Counted from the stretch's first letter, positions 8,206-17,174 are shown. The stretch is 64,000 nucleotides of DNA from Asticcacaulis taihuensis (GCF_900100255.1 NZ_FMTS01000004.1:1-64000), one strand, 5' to 3'. Notes: generated by a model from the sequence alone, not told the origin. Program-made: numbers and translations.

Positions 8206-8290
8206 TGGTGCCCCCGGTCGGACTCGAACCGACACACCTCTCGGTACCGGATTTTGAATCCGGCGCGTCTACCAATTCCACCACAGGGGC
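8206..8290 (-). tRNA. tRNA-Leu (CAA anticodon)
   Basis: The 85-nt minus-strand sequence begins GCCCCTGTGGTGGAATTGG and ends GGGGGCACCA. The 7-bp acceptor stem GCCCCTG/CGGGGGC has one T-G pair. The anticodon stem CCGGA/TCCGG encloses the loop TTCAAAA, which gives anticodon CAA (UUG codons). A long variable arm and GGTTCGAGTCC T-arm are present, and CCA is encoded. The 3' end faces the integrase, so the island attachment site is probably in the 3' half. I found no second copy of this 3' end to the left in the window. Confidence 0.97.
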
Positions 8291-8354
8291 GCAGGGAAGG
8301 AAGCGGGTTGATAAAGGCTTTTCACGGATGGCGCAAGAGCCAGACAGAGCGTTT

Positions 8355-9182
8355 TTATGCCAGCATATTGCGCTTGTGCGCCGGCAGCTTCCTGAGGTCC
8401 GGTTTTGGCGCAGGGGGCGGCGTCGGGTCAGGTTCGGGCGTGGCCGCAACTACAGGCGCGGCGCCCGCCTTGTCGGCATCATTCAGCGCCTCGGTCACCA
8501 CCGCCGCCGCGCCATTCTTTCGAGCCAGAGGCCAGGCCGGACGCCAGCGCACCAGTTCGGGGGAAGGCAGGTACTGGGCTTCCAACTGGCGGACATAGGC
8601 CAGGGAATCCGTCCGCGCCAATTCGTCCTGGGCGGCGCGGATCAGGCTCTTCACATAGTCCTCGTTACTCCAGAATACCCGGAAGGCATTAAGGCTTTCC
8701 CACACCGCAATCATCTGCTCCTCGGCCGACATGGCAATCTTGACCTTGTTGGGCTTTGGCTTTTCCGGCTTCGGCGGTTCCGGCGGCGGCATGGCCTTTT
8801 CGAGTTCGGCCAGGTTCTTGCCGGGCTTGTCGACCAGGGCCATGACATGGCCGAGACGGTTATGCACCTCATCCCGCACCAGGGCCGCGCGTTCGATGAT
8901 CGCCAGTCCCCGCGCCTCAAGCGCCTGATTCAGCCGATAGCGGATGCTGTCATAGATATGATCGACCGAACGGCGCTTGGCCTCGTCAAGCCGCATGGCC
9001 GCCTGACGCCGGCCGATATAGGCGCCGATGGCCACCGCGATGACCACTGTCACCATCAGCGCCAGAAAGACATAAATCAGGAACGGATCGAAATAGGCTA
9101 TGCCAACATCGGCATAATAGGGATCGGGGGGCGCGTCATTAAACGGGCCGTTGAAATCCGAATCGAGTAGAAAAAGCGCCAT
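8355..9182 (-). CDS. Single-pass membrane protein, unknown function
   Basis: A 275-residue protein not recognised as a named family. After a short acidic N-terminus there is one membrane segment (about residues 35-57). A charged, probably helical domain follows (DEAKRRSVDHIYDSIRYRL...), and then two Pro-rich linkers (PPPEPPKPEKPKP; PEPDPTPPPAPKPD). It starts 2 bp after the stop of the upstream gene (9185-9919), whose product has the same layout. The two probably form a membrane complex. Confidence 0.6.
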   Translation of the reverse strand: MALFLLDSDFNGPFNDAPPDPYYADVGIAYFDPFLIYVFLALMVTVVIAVAIGAYIGRRQAAMRLDEAKRRSVDHIYDSIRYRLNQALEARGLAIIERAALVRDEVHNRLGHVMALVDKPGKNLAELEKAMPPPEPPKPEKPKPNKVKIAMSAEEQMIAVWESLNAFRVFWSNEDYVKSLIRAAQDELARTDSLAYVRQLEAQYLPSPELVRWRPAWPLARKNGAAAVVTEALNDADKAGAAPVVAATPEPDPTPPPAPKPDLRKLPAHKRNMLA

Positions 9183-9184
9183 AT

Positions 9185-9919
9185 CTACCCCCGAACCCCA
9201 GGCTCGCCGACACGCGGCAGCAGGGGCGGCGTCCAGACGGGGGTATCGATAAGCTGGATGCGCGCATTCTCAAACAGGCCGGCCATGGAGCGCGTGCTTT
9301 TCCATTCCTCGTGCAGAGCGTTCAGGGCCTTGTATATCCGCGCCTGGTGACTGAGCGGCGGCGCCGGCGGCTGGGCGAAAGGCGCGCCAATCTGGGCGAC
9401 CGGCTGCCCGTTATGGACGCCCGTCTGTACGGCATCCGCCACCGGTTGACCGTTCGGACTGTTACTGACCGCGATATTGATGATGGTGCCTGAGTTTTCG
9501 CCTATGCCGCCTATGCCATAACCGGCCGGCGCATCGACTTCCTTCACACCGCTCAGGGCCTTTTCAAGCTTGCTGTATTCGTTACGGATTTCCTTGCCGC
9601 AGCGGCGGGTTTCACCGCTGATGGCATTGACCAGACCGACTACGTCCGGGCTGAGCGTCCCCGGCGCTTCATACGCCCTGGCCTGAGCCAGGCGCGAAGC
9701 CGTCTCAACCAGCTTCACGGTTTTGACGTGGGCGAAGAAGCTTTCCCACTGGTTGCGGCGGACAATGCGGTACACGCCCCAGACGACCAGCGCCATGATG
9801 ATGCCCCAGACCAACAACGCCAGAAGCGGCGCATCGTGGTAGAAAACGGGATCGGATGGAAAGTCGTTAGGCGGGGCAACGGGGTCCGGCCCATCGGGAG
9901 CGTCGTAATTTCCGTGCAT
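9185..9919 (-). CDS. Single-pass membrane protein, partner of the next gene
   Basis: A 244-residue protein of unknown function. The N-terminus is rich in Asp and Pro. One membrane segment at about residues 30-50 (LALLVWGIIMALVVWGVYRI) precedes a helical soluble domain, a Gly/Asn-rich stretch and a C-terminal helical segment. The shape matches the protein encoded immediately downstream (2-bp gap). The start has GGAGGG about 5 nt upstream on the minus strand. Confidence 0.6.
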   Translation of the reverse strand: MHGNYDAPDGPDPVAPPNDFPSDPVFYHDAPLLALLVWGIIMALVVWGVYRIVRRNQWESFFAHVKTVKLVETASRLAQARAYEAPGTLSPDVVGLVNAISGETRRCGKEIRNEYSKLEKALSGVKEVDAPAGYGIGGIGENSGTIINIAVSNSPNGQPVADAVQTGVHNGQPVAQIGAPFAQPPAPPLSHQARIYKALNALHEEWKSTRSMAGLFENARIQLIDTPVWTPPLLPRVGEPGVRG

Positions 9920-10014
9920 TATGAACCCTCCCTTTCACGCGCCTGTCTTCACCCCGAAAGGTTAACAGATTGCCAAAGGGGATGCGAGTCCACAACGCCT
10001 AATTTGCGAAGCGA

Positions 10015-10476
10015 TCAGCCTTCGGCGCCATTATGCGCTTTCAGCGCCGCTTCCTCGACACGGCGCAGCAGTTTCTTGAACTGCACCACCTCTTCCGGTG
10101 TGAAGCCAGCCAGCATGATGCGCTCATATTCGGCGGCGGCCGGCGCCACATCAGCATAGAGCCGCTCGCCTTCGGCCGTCAGGATCAGGTGGTGCGACCG
10201 GCCGTCATGTTCGTGGGGCGCGCGGGTGATCAGCCTGCGCTTGGCCAGGGCCTGGGCGGCGCGTGAAATCGTCACCTTGTCCATGCCGGCGCGCTTGACC
10301 AGGGCCTGCTGTGTGGTGGGACCATCTTCGCGCAGAATAAAGATCAGGCGCCATTCCGGTATCTTGAGACCATAGAGACTCTCATATGCCGTCGAGATCA
10401 GGGCACTGACGGCACTGGAGGCCACGGCCAGGCGATAGGGCATATACTCGTCGAGAGGCAGCGAATCTTGAGACAT
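10015..10476 (-). CDS. MarR-family transcriptional regulator
   Basis: A 153-residue winged-helix protein. The segment PTTQQALVKRAGMDKVTISRAAQALAKR is the MarR recognition-helix region. The wing follows: RLITRAPHEHDGRSHHLILT. MarR dimers bind short palindromes near their own promoters and respond to small ligands. AAGGAT lies about 8 nt before the ATG. The 233-bp gap upstream, shared with the divergent membrane protein gene at 10710, is the likely operator region. The ligand is unknown. Confidence 0.9.
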   Translation of the reverse strand: MSQDSLPLDEYMPYRLAVASSAVSALISTAYESLYGLKIPEWRLIFILREDGPTTQQALVKRAGMDKVTISRAAQALAKRRLITRAPHEHDGRSHHLILTAEGERLYADVAPAAAEYERIMLAGFTPEEVVQFKKLLRRVEEAALKAHNGAEG

Positions 10477-10709
10477 TAAGACGAATCCTTCGTAGGGAAG
10501 CTACTATGTGCCTTGTGACAGCACCAATTACAAATGAGTTATTGTTAAGGCATTGTCGAATTAACCTAATGCCAGAGCCTTCCGCACATTGAAAATGTCG
10601 CTTTTACGCGATGTGAGCGCGCTTTTTTGCGCCTGGCACGCGTCACGCAGGCGACAAGGCAGCGAACTCCTGATAAGGCAGTCTGCCTGACCCCATCCAA
10701 GGAGCCTCC

Positions 10710-11291
10710 GTGCTGCGTCGTCTCTATAACTGGCTGCTGAAACTGGCCGGCACCCAACACGCCGAAAAAGTCCTCGCCGTCGTCTCCTTCGCCGAAGCGT
10801 CCTTCTTCCCCATCCCGCCTGATGCCATGCTGATCCCCATGGTGCTGGCCAAGCCGGAACGCGCCTGGCGCACTGCCTTCATCTGTTCGGTCGCTTCCGT
10901 TGCGGGCGGTTTTCTGGGCTACGCCATCGGTTATTACGCCCAGCCCATCGGTCACTGGATTCTGTCCCTGTTCGGCCATCCGCAGGGCCTGGAAGAGTTC
11001 CATGCCTGGTTCGCCAAATGGGGCGTCGGCGTCATCTTCATGAAGGGACTGACGCCTATCCCCTACAAGCTGGTGACCATCGCCGCCGGCCTTGCGCAAT
11101 TCAGCCTCGTGTGGTTCTTTATCGCTTCGGCCCTGACCCGTTCCTTACGCTTCTTCGCGGTCGCGGCCCTGGTAAAGCGTTTCGGGCCTGAAATCACCGA
11201 ACTGATGGAAAAGCGCTTCTATCTGGTCGGCACCATTGTTGTCGGGCTTCTGGTGGCCGGCATACTCGCTGTCAAATTTATTCCTCATTAG
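10710..11291 (+). CDS. YqaA/DedA-family inner membrane protein
   Basis: A 193-residue multi-pass protein starting at GTG 10710, preceded by AAGGAG. The family signature is clear: SFAEASFFPIPPDAML, the Gly-rich GGFLGYAIGYYAQ and, near the middle, FMKGLTPIPYKLVTIAAG. DedA-superfamily proteins are proposed lipid-carrier scramblases linked to membrane-potential homeostasis. The YqaA branch is little studied. It is followed 12 bp later by a DsbB-like gene and then COQ7, probably one transcript of membrane-associated functions. Confidence 0.88.
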   Translation: MLRRLYNWLLKLAGTQHAEKVLAVVSFAEASFFPIPPDAMLIPMVLAKPERAWRTAFICSVASVAGGFLGYAIGYYAQPIGHWILSLFGHPQGLEEFHAWFAKWGVGVIFMKGLTPIPYKLVTIAAGLAQFSLVWFFIASALTRSLRFFAVAALVKRFGPEITELMEKRFYLVGTIVVGLLVAGILAVKFIPH

Positions 11292-11303
11292 ACACAAACC
11301 TTC

Positions 11304-11864
11304 ATGACCGCGCACAAATCAAACAGGTTCGCCAAGAAGTTCATGCTGGCCTTCGGCCGCTGGTGGAGCATCACCGCCCTGGTCGTTTCCCTGGCCATGC
11401 TGGCGACCGCCTGGTCCTTCCAGTTGTTTGGCCATCTCGCCCCCTGCCATCTGTGCCTGAAGCAACGCGACATCTACTGGATCGCCGTCGGCGTATCCAT
11501 GGTAGCGAGCATCTGGGCCCTTTTTACCGGCGCCAAGGGACCGCCACGCGTCTTTTCGTTCGTTCTCTTCGCCATCTTCCTGACCGGCGCGGCCCTGGCC
11601 TTCTTCCATGCCGGCGTCGAACTGAAATGGTGGCGCGGCCCAGAAAGCTGCACTGCCTCCGGCGCCGAAATCAGCCTCGACCAGATGGCCGCCTTCCTGG
11701 CGGGCGCCGCCTCGCGGGCCCCGATGTGCGATGTGGCGCAATGGCGCATGTTCGGCCTGTCGATGGCCGGTTATAATGCCATCGTATCCGCTGTTCTGGC
11801 TACCTTAAGTCTGCTGGCCTCGCTGCGTTTCAAGTCGAAGTACCGCTCCAGCCGGCCCTATTGA
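11304..11864 (+). CDS. dsbB: Disulfide bond formation protein B
   Basis: A 186-residue inner membrane protein with four predicted helices. APCHLCLKQRDIYW carries the quinone-linked C-x-x-C pair in the first periplasmic loop. A second Cys pair is in the other loop (ESCTASGAE and APMCDVAQW). DsbB passes electrons from DsbA to ubiquinone. COQ7, a ubiquinone-synthesis enzyme, is encoded only 4 bp downstream. The C-terminus ends in a basic, probably cytoplasmic tail. Confidence 0.88.
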   Translation: MTAHKSNRFAKKFMLAFGRWWSITALVVSLAMLATAWSFQLFGHLAPCHLCLKQRDIYWIAVGVSMVASIWALFTGAKGPPRVFSFVLFAIFLTGAALAFFHAGVELKWWRGPESCTASGAEISLDQMAAFLAGAASRAPMCDVAQWRMFGLSMAGYNAIVSAVLATLSLLASLRFKSKYRSSRPY

Positions 11865-11868
11865 GTTC

Positions 11869-12441
11869 GTGCCCATGATGTCGCCCGCCAAACCCGTCCC
11901 TCCCCGCCCCGGCCACGGTTCCACGCGGCGCCGGCTGGAGGAAATCCTGCGGGTCGATCATGCCGGCGAGCTGGCGGCCGTGCAGATCTACAAGGGCCAG
12001 AGCATGGTCTTTGCCGATACGCCGAAGCGGGAATTGAGCGAACAATTCAGCCATATGCAGGGCGAGGAACAGGTGCATCTGGATGCCTTCGAGCGCCTGC
12101 TGCGTGAGAGACAGGTCCGCCCCACGGCCATGACGCCCATCTGGCGCCTGGCGGCGCTGGGACTTGGTGTCGGCACGGCCCTGCTGGGCGAAAAGGCCGC
12201 CCATGCCTGCACCGAAGCCGTGGAAGATGTTATCGCTGATCATTATGCCGAGCAGATCGCCGAACTGGAAACCTCTGATCCGGCGCTGGCGCAGCGCCTG
12301 ACCCAGTTCCGCCAGGACGAGATCGGCCATCACGATCGTGCCGTCGACCAGGGCGCGCGGGAAGCCACCGGCTATCCTCTGCTTTCGGCGCTTATCAAAA
12401 CCGGATGCCGGGTCGCCATCAAGATCAGCGAAAAAATATAG
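11869..12441 (+). CDS. coq7: Demethoxyubiquinone hydroxylase (COQ7 family)
   Basis: A 190-residue di-iron monooxygenase that hydroxylates the quinone ring in late ubiquinone synthesis. The ligand motifs are visible: EEILRVDHAGELAAVQIY, the E-x-x-H in MQGEEQVHLDAFERLL, then EDVIADHYAEQIAEL and FRQDEIGHHDRAV. The length matches the family. The first in-frame codon is GTG 11869, and ATG 11875 or 11878 are equally possible starts; no clear Shine-Dalgarno sequence separates them. Confidence 0.92.
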   Translation: MPMMSPAKPVPPRPGHGSTRRRLEEILRVDHAGELAAVQIYKGQSMVFADTPKRELSEQFSHMQGEEQVHLDAFERLLRERQVRPTAMTPIWRLAALGLGVGTALLGEKAAHACTEAVEDVIADHYAEQIAELETSDPALAQRLTQFRQDEIGHHDRAVDQGAREATGYPLLSALIKTGCRVAIKISEKI

Positions 12442-12492
12442 GCGAACCGGCACGCTCGTGTTCGCAGCCTGTTACAGACATGCGGAGCCCTT

Positions 12493-13761
12493 ATGCCGGA
12501 TACGGATATCCAAAAGGAAAAGCCAAAAGGTCTTAAAGCCTTGTGGAACCTGCTCGGTCCCGGCCTCATCACCGGCGCCAGTGATGATGATCCCTCCGGC
12601 ATTGCCACCTATTCCCAGGCGGGGGCGCAATATGGCCTGACCACCCTGTGGACCGCCCTGATCACCTTCCCGCTGATGGCGGCGGTGCAGGAAATGTGTG
12701 CCCGCATCGGCGTGGTGACCACGCAAGGCTTGACCGGCATCCTGCGCAAAAACTATCCCGCCCCCGTCCTGTGGCTGATGGTGCTGTTCAGCTTTCCGGC
12801 CATTGTTCTCAATATCGGCGCCGATATCGCCGGCATGGGCGCCGTCGCCAACCTGATCTTTCCGGCCGTCAGTCCGCTGATTTTCAGTGTCGTTTTCACC
12901 GGCCTGCTGCTGGCCGCCATTATCGTCCTGCCCTATGCGCGCATGGCCGCGGTGCTGAAATGGCTGTGCGCCATATTGCTGGTCTACCTTGTCGTGCCCT
13001 TCCTGGTGAAAACCGACTGGCCGGGCGTGGTTCGGCATACCTTCATCCCCGCCATCCAGTTCAACAAGGACTATATCAGCGTTCTGGTCGCTATTCTCGG
13101 CACCACCATCTCGCCCTATCTCTTCTTCTGGCAGACCACCATGGAAGTGGAGACCGTCAAACACCGCCATGTCGTGGTGGACAAGCGCTATATCCAGGAG
13201 GTCGGGTTCGATGTCGACATGGGGATGCTGTTCTCCAATATCGTCATGTATTTCATTATCCTGACCACCGGCACCGTCCTTTTCAATGCTGGCATCCATC
13301 AGATCGATACGGTTGAAGAGGCCGCCAAGGCACTGGAACCCATCGCCGGACAAGGGGCCTATTACCTGTTCGCCATTGGCATTATCGGTACCGGCTTCCT
13401 GGCCATTCCGGTGCTGAGCGGGTCGCTGTCCTACATCATTTCCGAGACCTTCGGCTGGCAGGAGGGTCTGGATAAGCGCCTGCACGAAGCCCCCGCCTTC
13501 TATGGCGTGATCGTCGTGTCGTTGCTGGTGGGGCTGGGGATCAACTATATCGGCATCAGTCCGATACAGGCCCTGATCTGGTCGGCCATTCTCTATGGTC
13601 TGACTTCGCCGGTGATCATCGCCATTGTCCTGCATATCTCGAACAATCGGGCCGTCATGGGGGAATATACCAATGGCGCCTGGTCGAATATCCTGGGCGG
13701 ACTGGCTTTTCTGCTGATGATCGCCGCGGCCGGTTTTATGTTGTATTTTCAGTTTGCTTAG
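12493..13761 (+). CDS. NRAMP-related divalent metal transporter
   Basis: A 422-residue protein with about 11 membrane helices. Helix 1 reads GPGLITGASDDDPSGIATYSQ where classical Mn/Fe NRAMPs have DPGN. The helix 6 region reads GTTISPYLFFWQTTMEVE, without the MPH motif and its metal-binding Met. This variant forms a large bacterial clade of NRAMP-like proteins. The substrate could be Mg or another hard cation rather than Mn or Fe, but that is inference. The 3' end overlaps the convergent GT87-like gene by 26 bp. Confidence 0.8.
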   Translation: MPDTDIQKEKPKGLKALWNLLGPGLITGASDDDPSGIATYSQAGAQYGLTTLWTALITFPLMAAVQEMCARIGVVTTQGLTGILRKNYPAPVLWLMVLFSFPAIVLNIGADIAGMGAVANLIFPAVSPLIFSVVFTGLLLAAIIVLPYARMAAVLKWLCAILLVYLVVPFLVKTDWPGVVRHTFIPAIQFNKDYISVLVAILGTTISPYLFFWQTTMEVETVKHRHVVVDKRYIQEVGFDVDMGMLFSNIVMYFIILTTGTVLFNAGIHQIDTVEEAAKALEPIAGQGAYYLFAIGIIGTGFLAIPVLSGSLSYIISETFGWQEGLDKRLHEAPAFYGVIVVSLLVGLGINYIGISPIQALIWSAILYGLTSPVIIAIVLHISNNRAVMGEYTNGAWSNILGGLAFLLMIAAAGFMLYFQFA

Positions 13762-15007
13762 TTAACCGCGAGACGACGACACGCCCGGCCACCACCACCG
13801 TCAGGCAGCCGAACAGCAGCATGGCCATGGAGGTGCGGTGCCAGAAATCCACATCTAGGATAAAACTGAACACGCCCCAGACCAACCAGCCGACAAAGAG
13901 CCACGACAGTATAAAGCGGAATATGCCGCCGCCGATACGATAGGCCACCGCCATCAGCAGGGCAGCATAGGGGGCGATCAGGATCATATCGTAATCGAGG
14001 ATGCGCGGGATCATCAGCGGCACCAGTCCCATGCCGAACAACAGGCGTTCATCTTCTTCAAGCTTGCCCCATTGCGCGATGGCCATGCCCGCAAGTCCCA
14101 TGACGATCATGAAACCAAGCGCCAGTTGCCAGTTCAGGTCCGACTTGCCCGGCACATGGAAGACCAGATTGGTCAGTTCGAACCAGCCCATGCCGGGTTG
14201 CCGCGCCAGGGTGACGGAATGAAGCGTCCGTTGCCACGCCTTACCGAAATGACCATCCGTGATCACCATCAGGTGGTTGACGCCAACACCTGCCACCGCC
14301 CGCCACAGAAAGGCGAAACCCCGCCGCCACAAAGCCACATCATCGAGCATGAAGATCACGAAATAGGCCAGGAAGGTCGGTTTGACGCAGGAACACAGGA
14401 GCACCGTCACGGTAAAGGGCAGGCGCGCCAGAAAGACATCCGACTGACTCATATTGGCCAGCGCAACGTCTTTGCGCCGGAACAGCAGAAGGCTGGCCAG
14501 CACCAGGGCGTGCATGACGATCCCGACATTGGCGCACAGGAAGGTCATGGCGGTCAGGCCGGAAAAGGCCAGCCAGCGCCAGCGGACGTCGATATGCGTG
14601 AATGAACGGACCAGGGCGAACCATAGCAGGAACAGGGTCGCCGGATAGAGCAATACCCACTGGAACAGGGTACGAGCCCCATTGATGCCGAAATGCTCAA
14701 CGAACGGCATGAAGAGGTAAGCCACCTGCGGCGCGTAGACATAGGCCGCCGGCCGCACCCCGGCGCAAACCGGCGGATGGATAGCATAGGGCGAATGGCC
14801 GGCCGCCAGGGTCCGGGCGCCGCAGAGCACCGCGTCAATGTCCATCATCATCCAGGCATGATGGGTGATCATGTGGTACATGCCGGCCACGATCGGCCAG
14901 GCGCAGAACAGCATGAAGAGGATCAGAAGCGGCTTGAAGGCGGTCAGACGCCGCAGGACAGAAAGCGCGTCCATGTCAGGCCGTGAACTCATAAATATGT
15001 TCGTCAT
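13736..15007 (-). CDS. GT87/DUF2029-like polytopic membrane protein
   Basis: A 423-residue protein with about ten hydrophobic helices. The N-terminal loop with MMDIDAVLCGARTLAAGHSPY and a YVYAPQVAYL segment is typical of DUF2029/GT87 polyprenyl-phosphate-sugar mannosyltransferases, which act in the inner membrane with the active site in a periplasmic loop. The acceptor is unknown. ATG 14992 is an alternative start, and neither start has a strong ribosome binding site. Confidence 0.7.
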   Translation of the reverse strand: MTNIFMSSRPDMDALSVLRRLTAFKPLLILFMLFCAWPIVAGMYHMITHHAWMMMDIDAVLCGARTLAAGHSPYAIHPPVCAGVRPAAYVYAPQVAYLFMPFVEHFGINGARTLFQWVLLYPATLFLLWFALVRSFTHIDVRWRWLAFSGLTAMTFLCANVGIVMHALVLASLLLFRRKDVALANMSQSDVFLARLPFTVTVLLCSCVKPTFLAYFVIFMLDDVALWRRGFAFLWRAVAGVGVNHLMVITDGHFGKAWQRTLHSVTLARQPGMGWFELTNLVFHVPGKSDLNWQLALGFMIVMGLAGMAIAQWGKLEEDERLLFGMGLVPLMIPRILDYDMILIAPYAALLMAVAYRIGGGIFRFILSWLFVGWLVWGVFSFILDVDFWHRTSMAMLLFGCLTVVVAGRVVVSRLTKQTENTT

Positions 15008-15240
15008 GGCGGCAGAAATGGCGAGATAATGCCAGGAGATGTGCGCTGGCCGTAGCTAACCTACGACCAAGCGCATCGACGCCGCAGTATGAAGCCATTT
15101 CGCCGTCCGAAGGATGCGGCCCCTTTGCACGGACTACGGCGTCGAAAAATCTCGAAAATGTAGGCATTTCCTTCGCTTTTTCTCCTGGTATCCGCACAAA
15201 TGGTCTCGCACCATGGCGGATATATTTATGAGTTTACGGC

Positions 15241-15570
15241 CTAATGCGCCTCGAAATCGTGGCTTTGGCGCAGATGTTCCAGGATGATTTCGCGCACATC
15301 GTCATCGACCGTCGCCAGGTCAATCTGGGCGTCACCGGTTTCCAGCAGGCGGATCTTCACACGCTCGCCCATATAGATGAAACTCAATACCTTCGGCCCG
15401 AACAGACGTTCGCGCTTGATCTCAAACCGCACGCCGAGCGTGGCTTCCAGGGCACCCTGCAGGGGTTCGAGGGGGATACGGGTCCGCCCCCTGGGTCGCG
15501 GAAACGACACAAGGCCAAAACGGCGTTCATCAATGACGAAACGCACGGGTAATGGTTTTTCAGACGACAT
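15241..15570 (-). CDS. Conserved hypothetical protein, 109 aa
   Basis: A small soluble protein not assigned to a family. It has a plausible alpha/beta make-up (RFVIDERRFGLVSFPRPRG; KVLSFIYMGERVKIRLLE) and an acidic C-terminus, and the reading frame keeps the codon use of its neighbours. It lies 46 bp downstream of the HNH nuclease gene on the same strand, so the two may be cotranscribed. No transmembrane segment or signal peptide is seen. Confidence 0.65.
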   Translation of the reverse strand: MSSEKPLPVRFVIDERRFGLVSFPRPRGRTRIPLEPLQGALEATLGVRFEIKRERLFGPKVLSFIYMGERVKIRLLETGDAQIDLATVDDDVREIILEHLRQSHDFEAH

Positions 15571-15616
15571 ATCCTATGCCACGCCCAAGCCGGTATTCCC
15601 CCGGTACGCCGGAAGC

Positions 15617-16177
15617 TCAGCCCTCCAGTAGCGTATCCCAATACAGGTAGTCTATCCAACTTTCGTGAAGATAGTTAGGGGGAAAACGCCGCCCCAGTTC
15701 CTGCAACTGATACATTGTCGGCCGGTGTGGATTTTTTGCCGGCATCATGCGTGCCTGCTGGGGAGTTTTTCCCCCTTTGCGCAAGTTGCACGGAGCGCAG
15801 GCAGTCAGGATATTGGTCCAACTCGACTTGCCGCCCTGGCTGACCGGCACAACATGATCAAAAGTCAGGTCTTCGTCTATGCCGCAATACTGGCAGGAAA
15901 ATTCATCGCGCAGAAAGACATTATAGCGAGTAAATGCCGGCGGGCGGTTCTGGTCGATATAGGTCTTGAGCGCCACCACGCTCGGCAGGCGCATCTTGAT
16001 CGAAGGGGAGTGAATCTCGATGTCGTAGGTCGAGACCACGTCGACACGATCTTCAAAAACGGCCTTGACCACATCCTGCCAGGGCTTGGTGGAAAGCGGG
16101 TAATAGGACAGGGGGCGAAAATCGGCATTGAGCACAAGGGCGCGCCAATCCGACGGCGGGCTTTTCAGAACCTGCAT
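15617..16177 (-). CDS. HNH endonuclease family protein
   Basis: About 186 residues from ATG 16177; an upstream in-frame ATG at 16258 gives an unusual extension. The HNH zinc-finger core is intact: FSCQYCGIDEDLTFDHVVP, then CAPCNLRKGG. This makes a C-x2-C...C-x2-C treble-clef site with the catalytic His in FDHVVP. The preceding region (VLNADFRPLSYYPLSTKPW) is typical of a chromosomal alphaproteobacterial HNH family whose substrate is unknown. Confidence 0.85.
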   Translation of the reverse strand: MQVLKSPPSDWRALVLNADFRPLSYYPLSTKPWQDVVKAVFEDRVDVVSTYDIEIHSPSIKMRLPSVVALKTYIDQNRPPAFTRYNVFLRDEFSCQYCGIDEDLTFDHVVPVSQGGKSSWTNILTACAPCNLRKGGKTPQQARMMPAKNPHRPTMYQLQELGRRFPPNYLHESWIDYLYWDTLLEG

Positions 16178-16369
16178 GTCAGCCCCCGATTCAGGAAATG
16201 GCATGCGGCATAAAGCACGGTACAGGTAGCAAACTGTTTGAAGACGTATCCTCCTCATGAAAAGCAGGCAGTCATAAATCAGGCTGTATGCCTACTCTGA
16301 GCCCGATTCCCGCAAAAGGAAACGGCAAATTTTTATGAAATTTTTGCGGCATCGCGTTAAACCATAGCC

Positions 16370-17167
16370 ATGTACCGCACCCGCTTCGCCCCCTCCCCCA
16401 CCGGTTACCTGCACCTCGGCCATGCCTTCAGCGCCCTGACGGCGTTTGAAGCGGCGCGGGCTAACGACGGCGAATTTATCCTGCGCATCGAGGATATCGA
16501 CCATACCCGCAGCCGCCCGCACTTCGAGGCCGCCATTTATGAAGACCTGACCTGGCTGGGCATCGAGTGGGAAAAACCTGTGCTGCGCCAAAGCGAGCAT
16601 CTGGCCGATTATCAGGCGGCGCTGGACAGGCTGAAAGAGATGGGGCTGCTCTATGCCGATGCCCGCACACGCAAGGGCGAGGCCGAGGCAGCCTTAAGCG
16701 CTCCGCAGGCCGATGACGCCGCGCCTACATCAGCACCCGCCAATCCCGCCTGGCGGTTATCGCTGGAGACGGCACGCGAACACCTCGGCGCGCGTTATGA
16801 GGGCCTGTCCTTCACGGAAAAAGGTGAACATCAAAAGGCCGATCCGGCGATCAATGGCGACGTCATTCTCGGCCGCAAGGATATCGGCGTCGCCTATCAC
16901 CTCGCCGTGGTGATCGATGACGCCCGGCAGGGGATCACCGACATTATCCGCGGCCATGACCTTTACGACGCCACCCATACGCAGATCTTGCTGCAGGCCC
17001 TGCTTGACCTGCCGACTCCGCGCTACCATCATCATGCCCTGCTGGTCGACGACCAGGGCCGGCGCCTCGCCAAGCGCAAGGGCTCGAAATCCCTGCGCGA
17101 TTACCGCCATGAGGGCCTGACACTCGCCGAAATCCGGGCCATGATCACCGCATCCGCCAGGAATTGA
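16370..17167 (+). CDS. gluQRS: Glutamyl-queuosine tRNA(Asp) synthetase
   Basis: A 265-residue truncated GluRS-like enzyme that attaches glutamate to the queuosine base of tRNA-Asp. Class I signatures: APSPTGYLHLGHAFSAL (HIGH box) and RLAKRKGSKSL (KMSKS box). The anticodon-binding domain is absent, as expected. The zinc-finger cysteines found in the E. coli enzyme are missing: the region after LLYADARTRKGE has no Cys and instead a short Ala-rich insert. A bidirectional terminator follows. Confidence 0.92.
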   Translation: MYRTRFAPSPTGYLHLGHAFSALTAFEAARANDGEFILRIEDIDHTRSRPHFEAAIYEDLTWLGIEWEKPVLRQSEHLADYQAALDRLKEMGLLYADARTRKGEAEAALSAPQADDAAPTSAPANPAWRLSLETAREHLGARYEGLSFTEKGEHQKADPAINGDVILGRKDIGVAYHLAVVIDDARQGITDIIRGHDLYDATHTQILLQALLDLPTPRYHHHALLVDDQGRRLAKRKGSKSLRDYRHEGLTLAEIRAMITASARN

Positions 17168-17174
17168 CGCACAA

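Noticed and set aside
12472-13635. Long minus-strand frame opposite the NRAMP-like gene
   Set aside because: It is rich in Gln, His, Gly and Asp, typical of the reverse frame of a GC-rich gene, and the plus-strand protein is clearly real.
14976-15197. 73-codon minus-strand frame upstream of the GT87-like gene
   Set aside because: No ribosome binding site, no family likeness, and it overlaps the real gene start.
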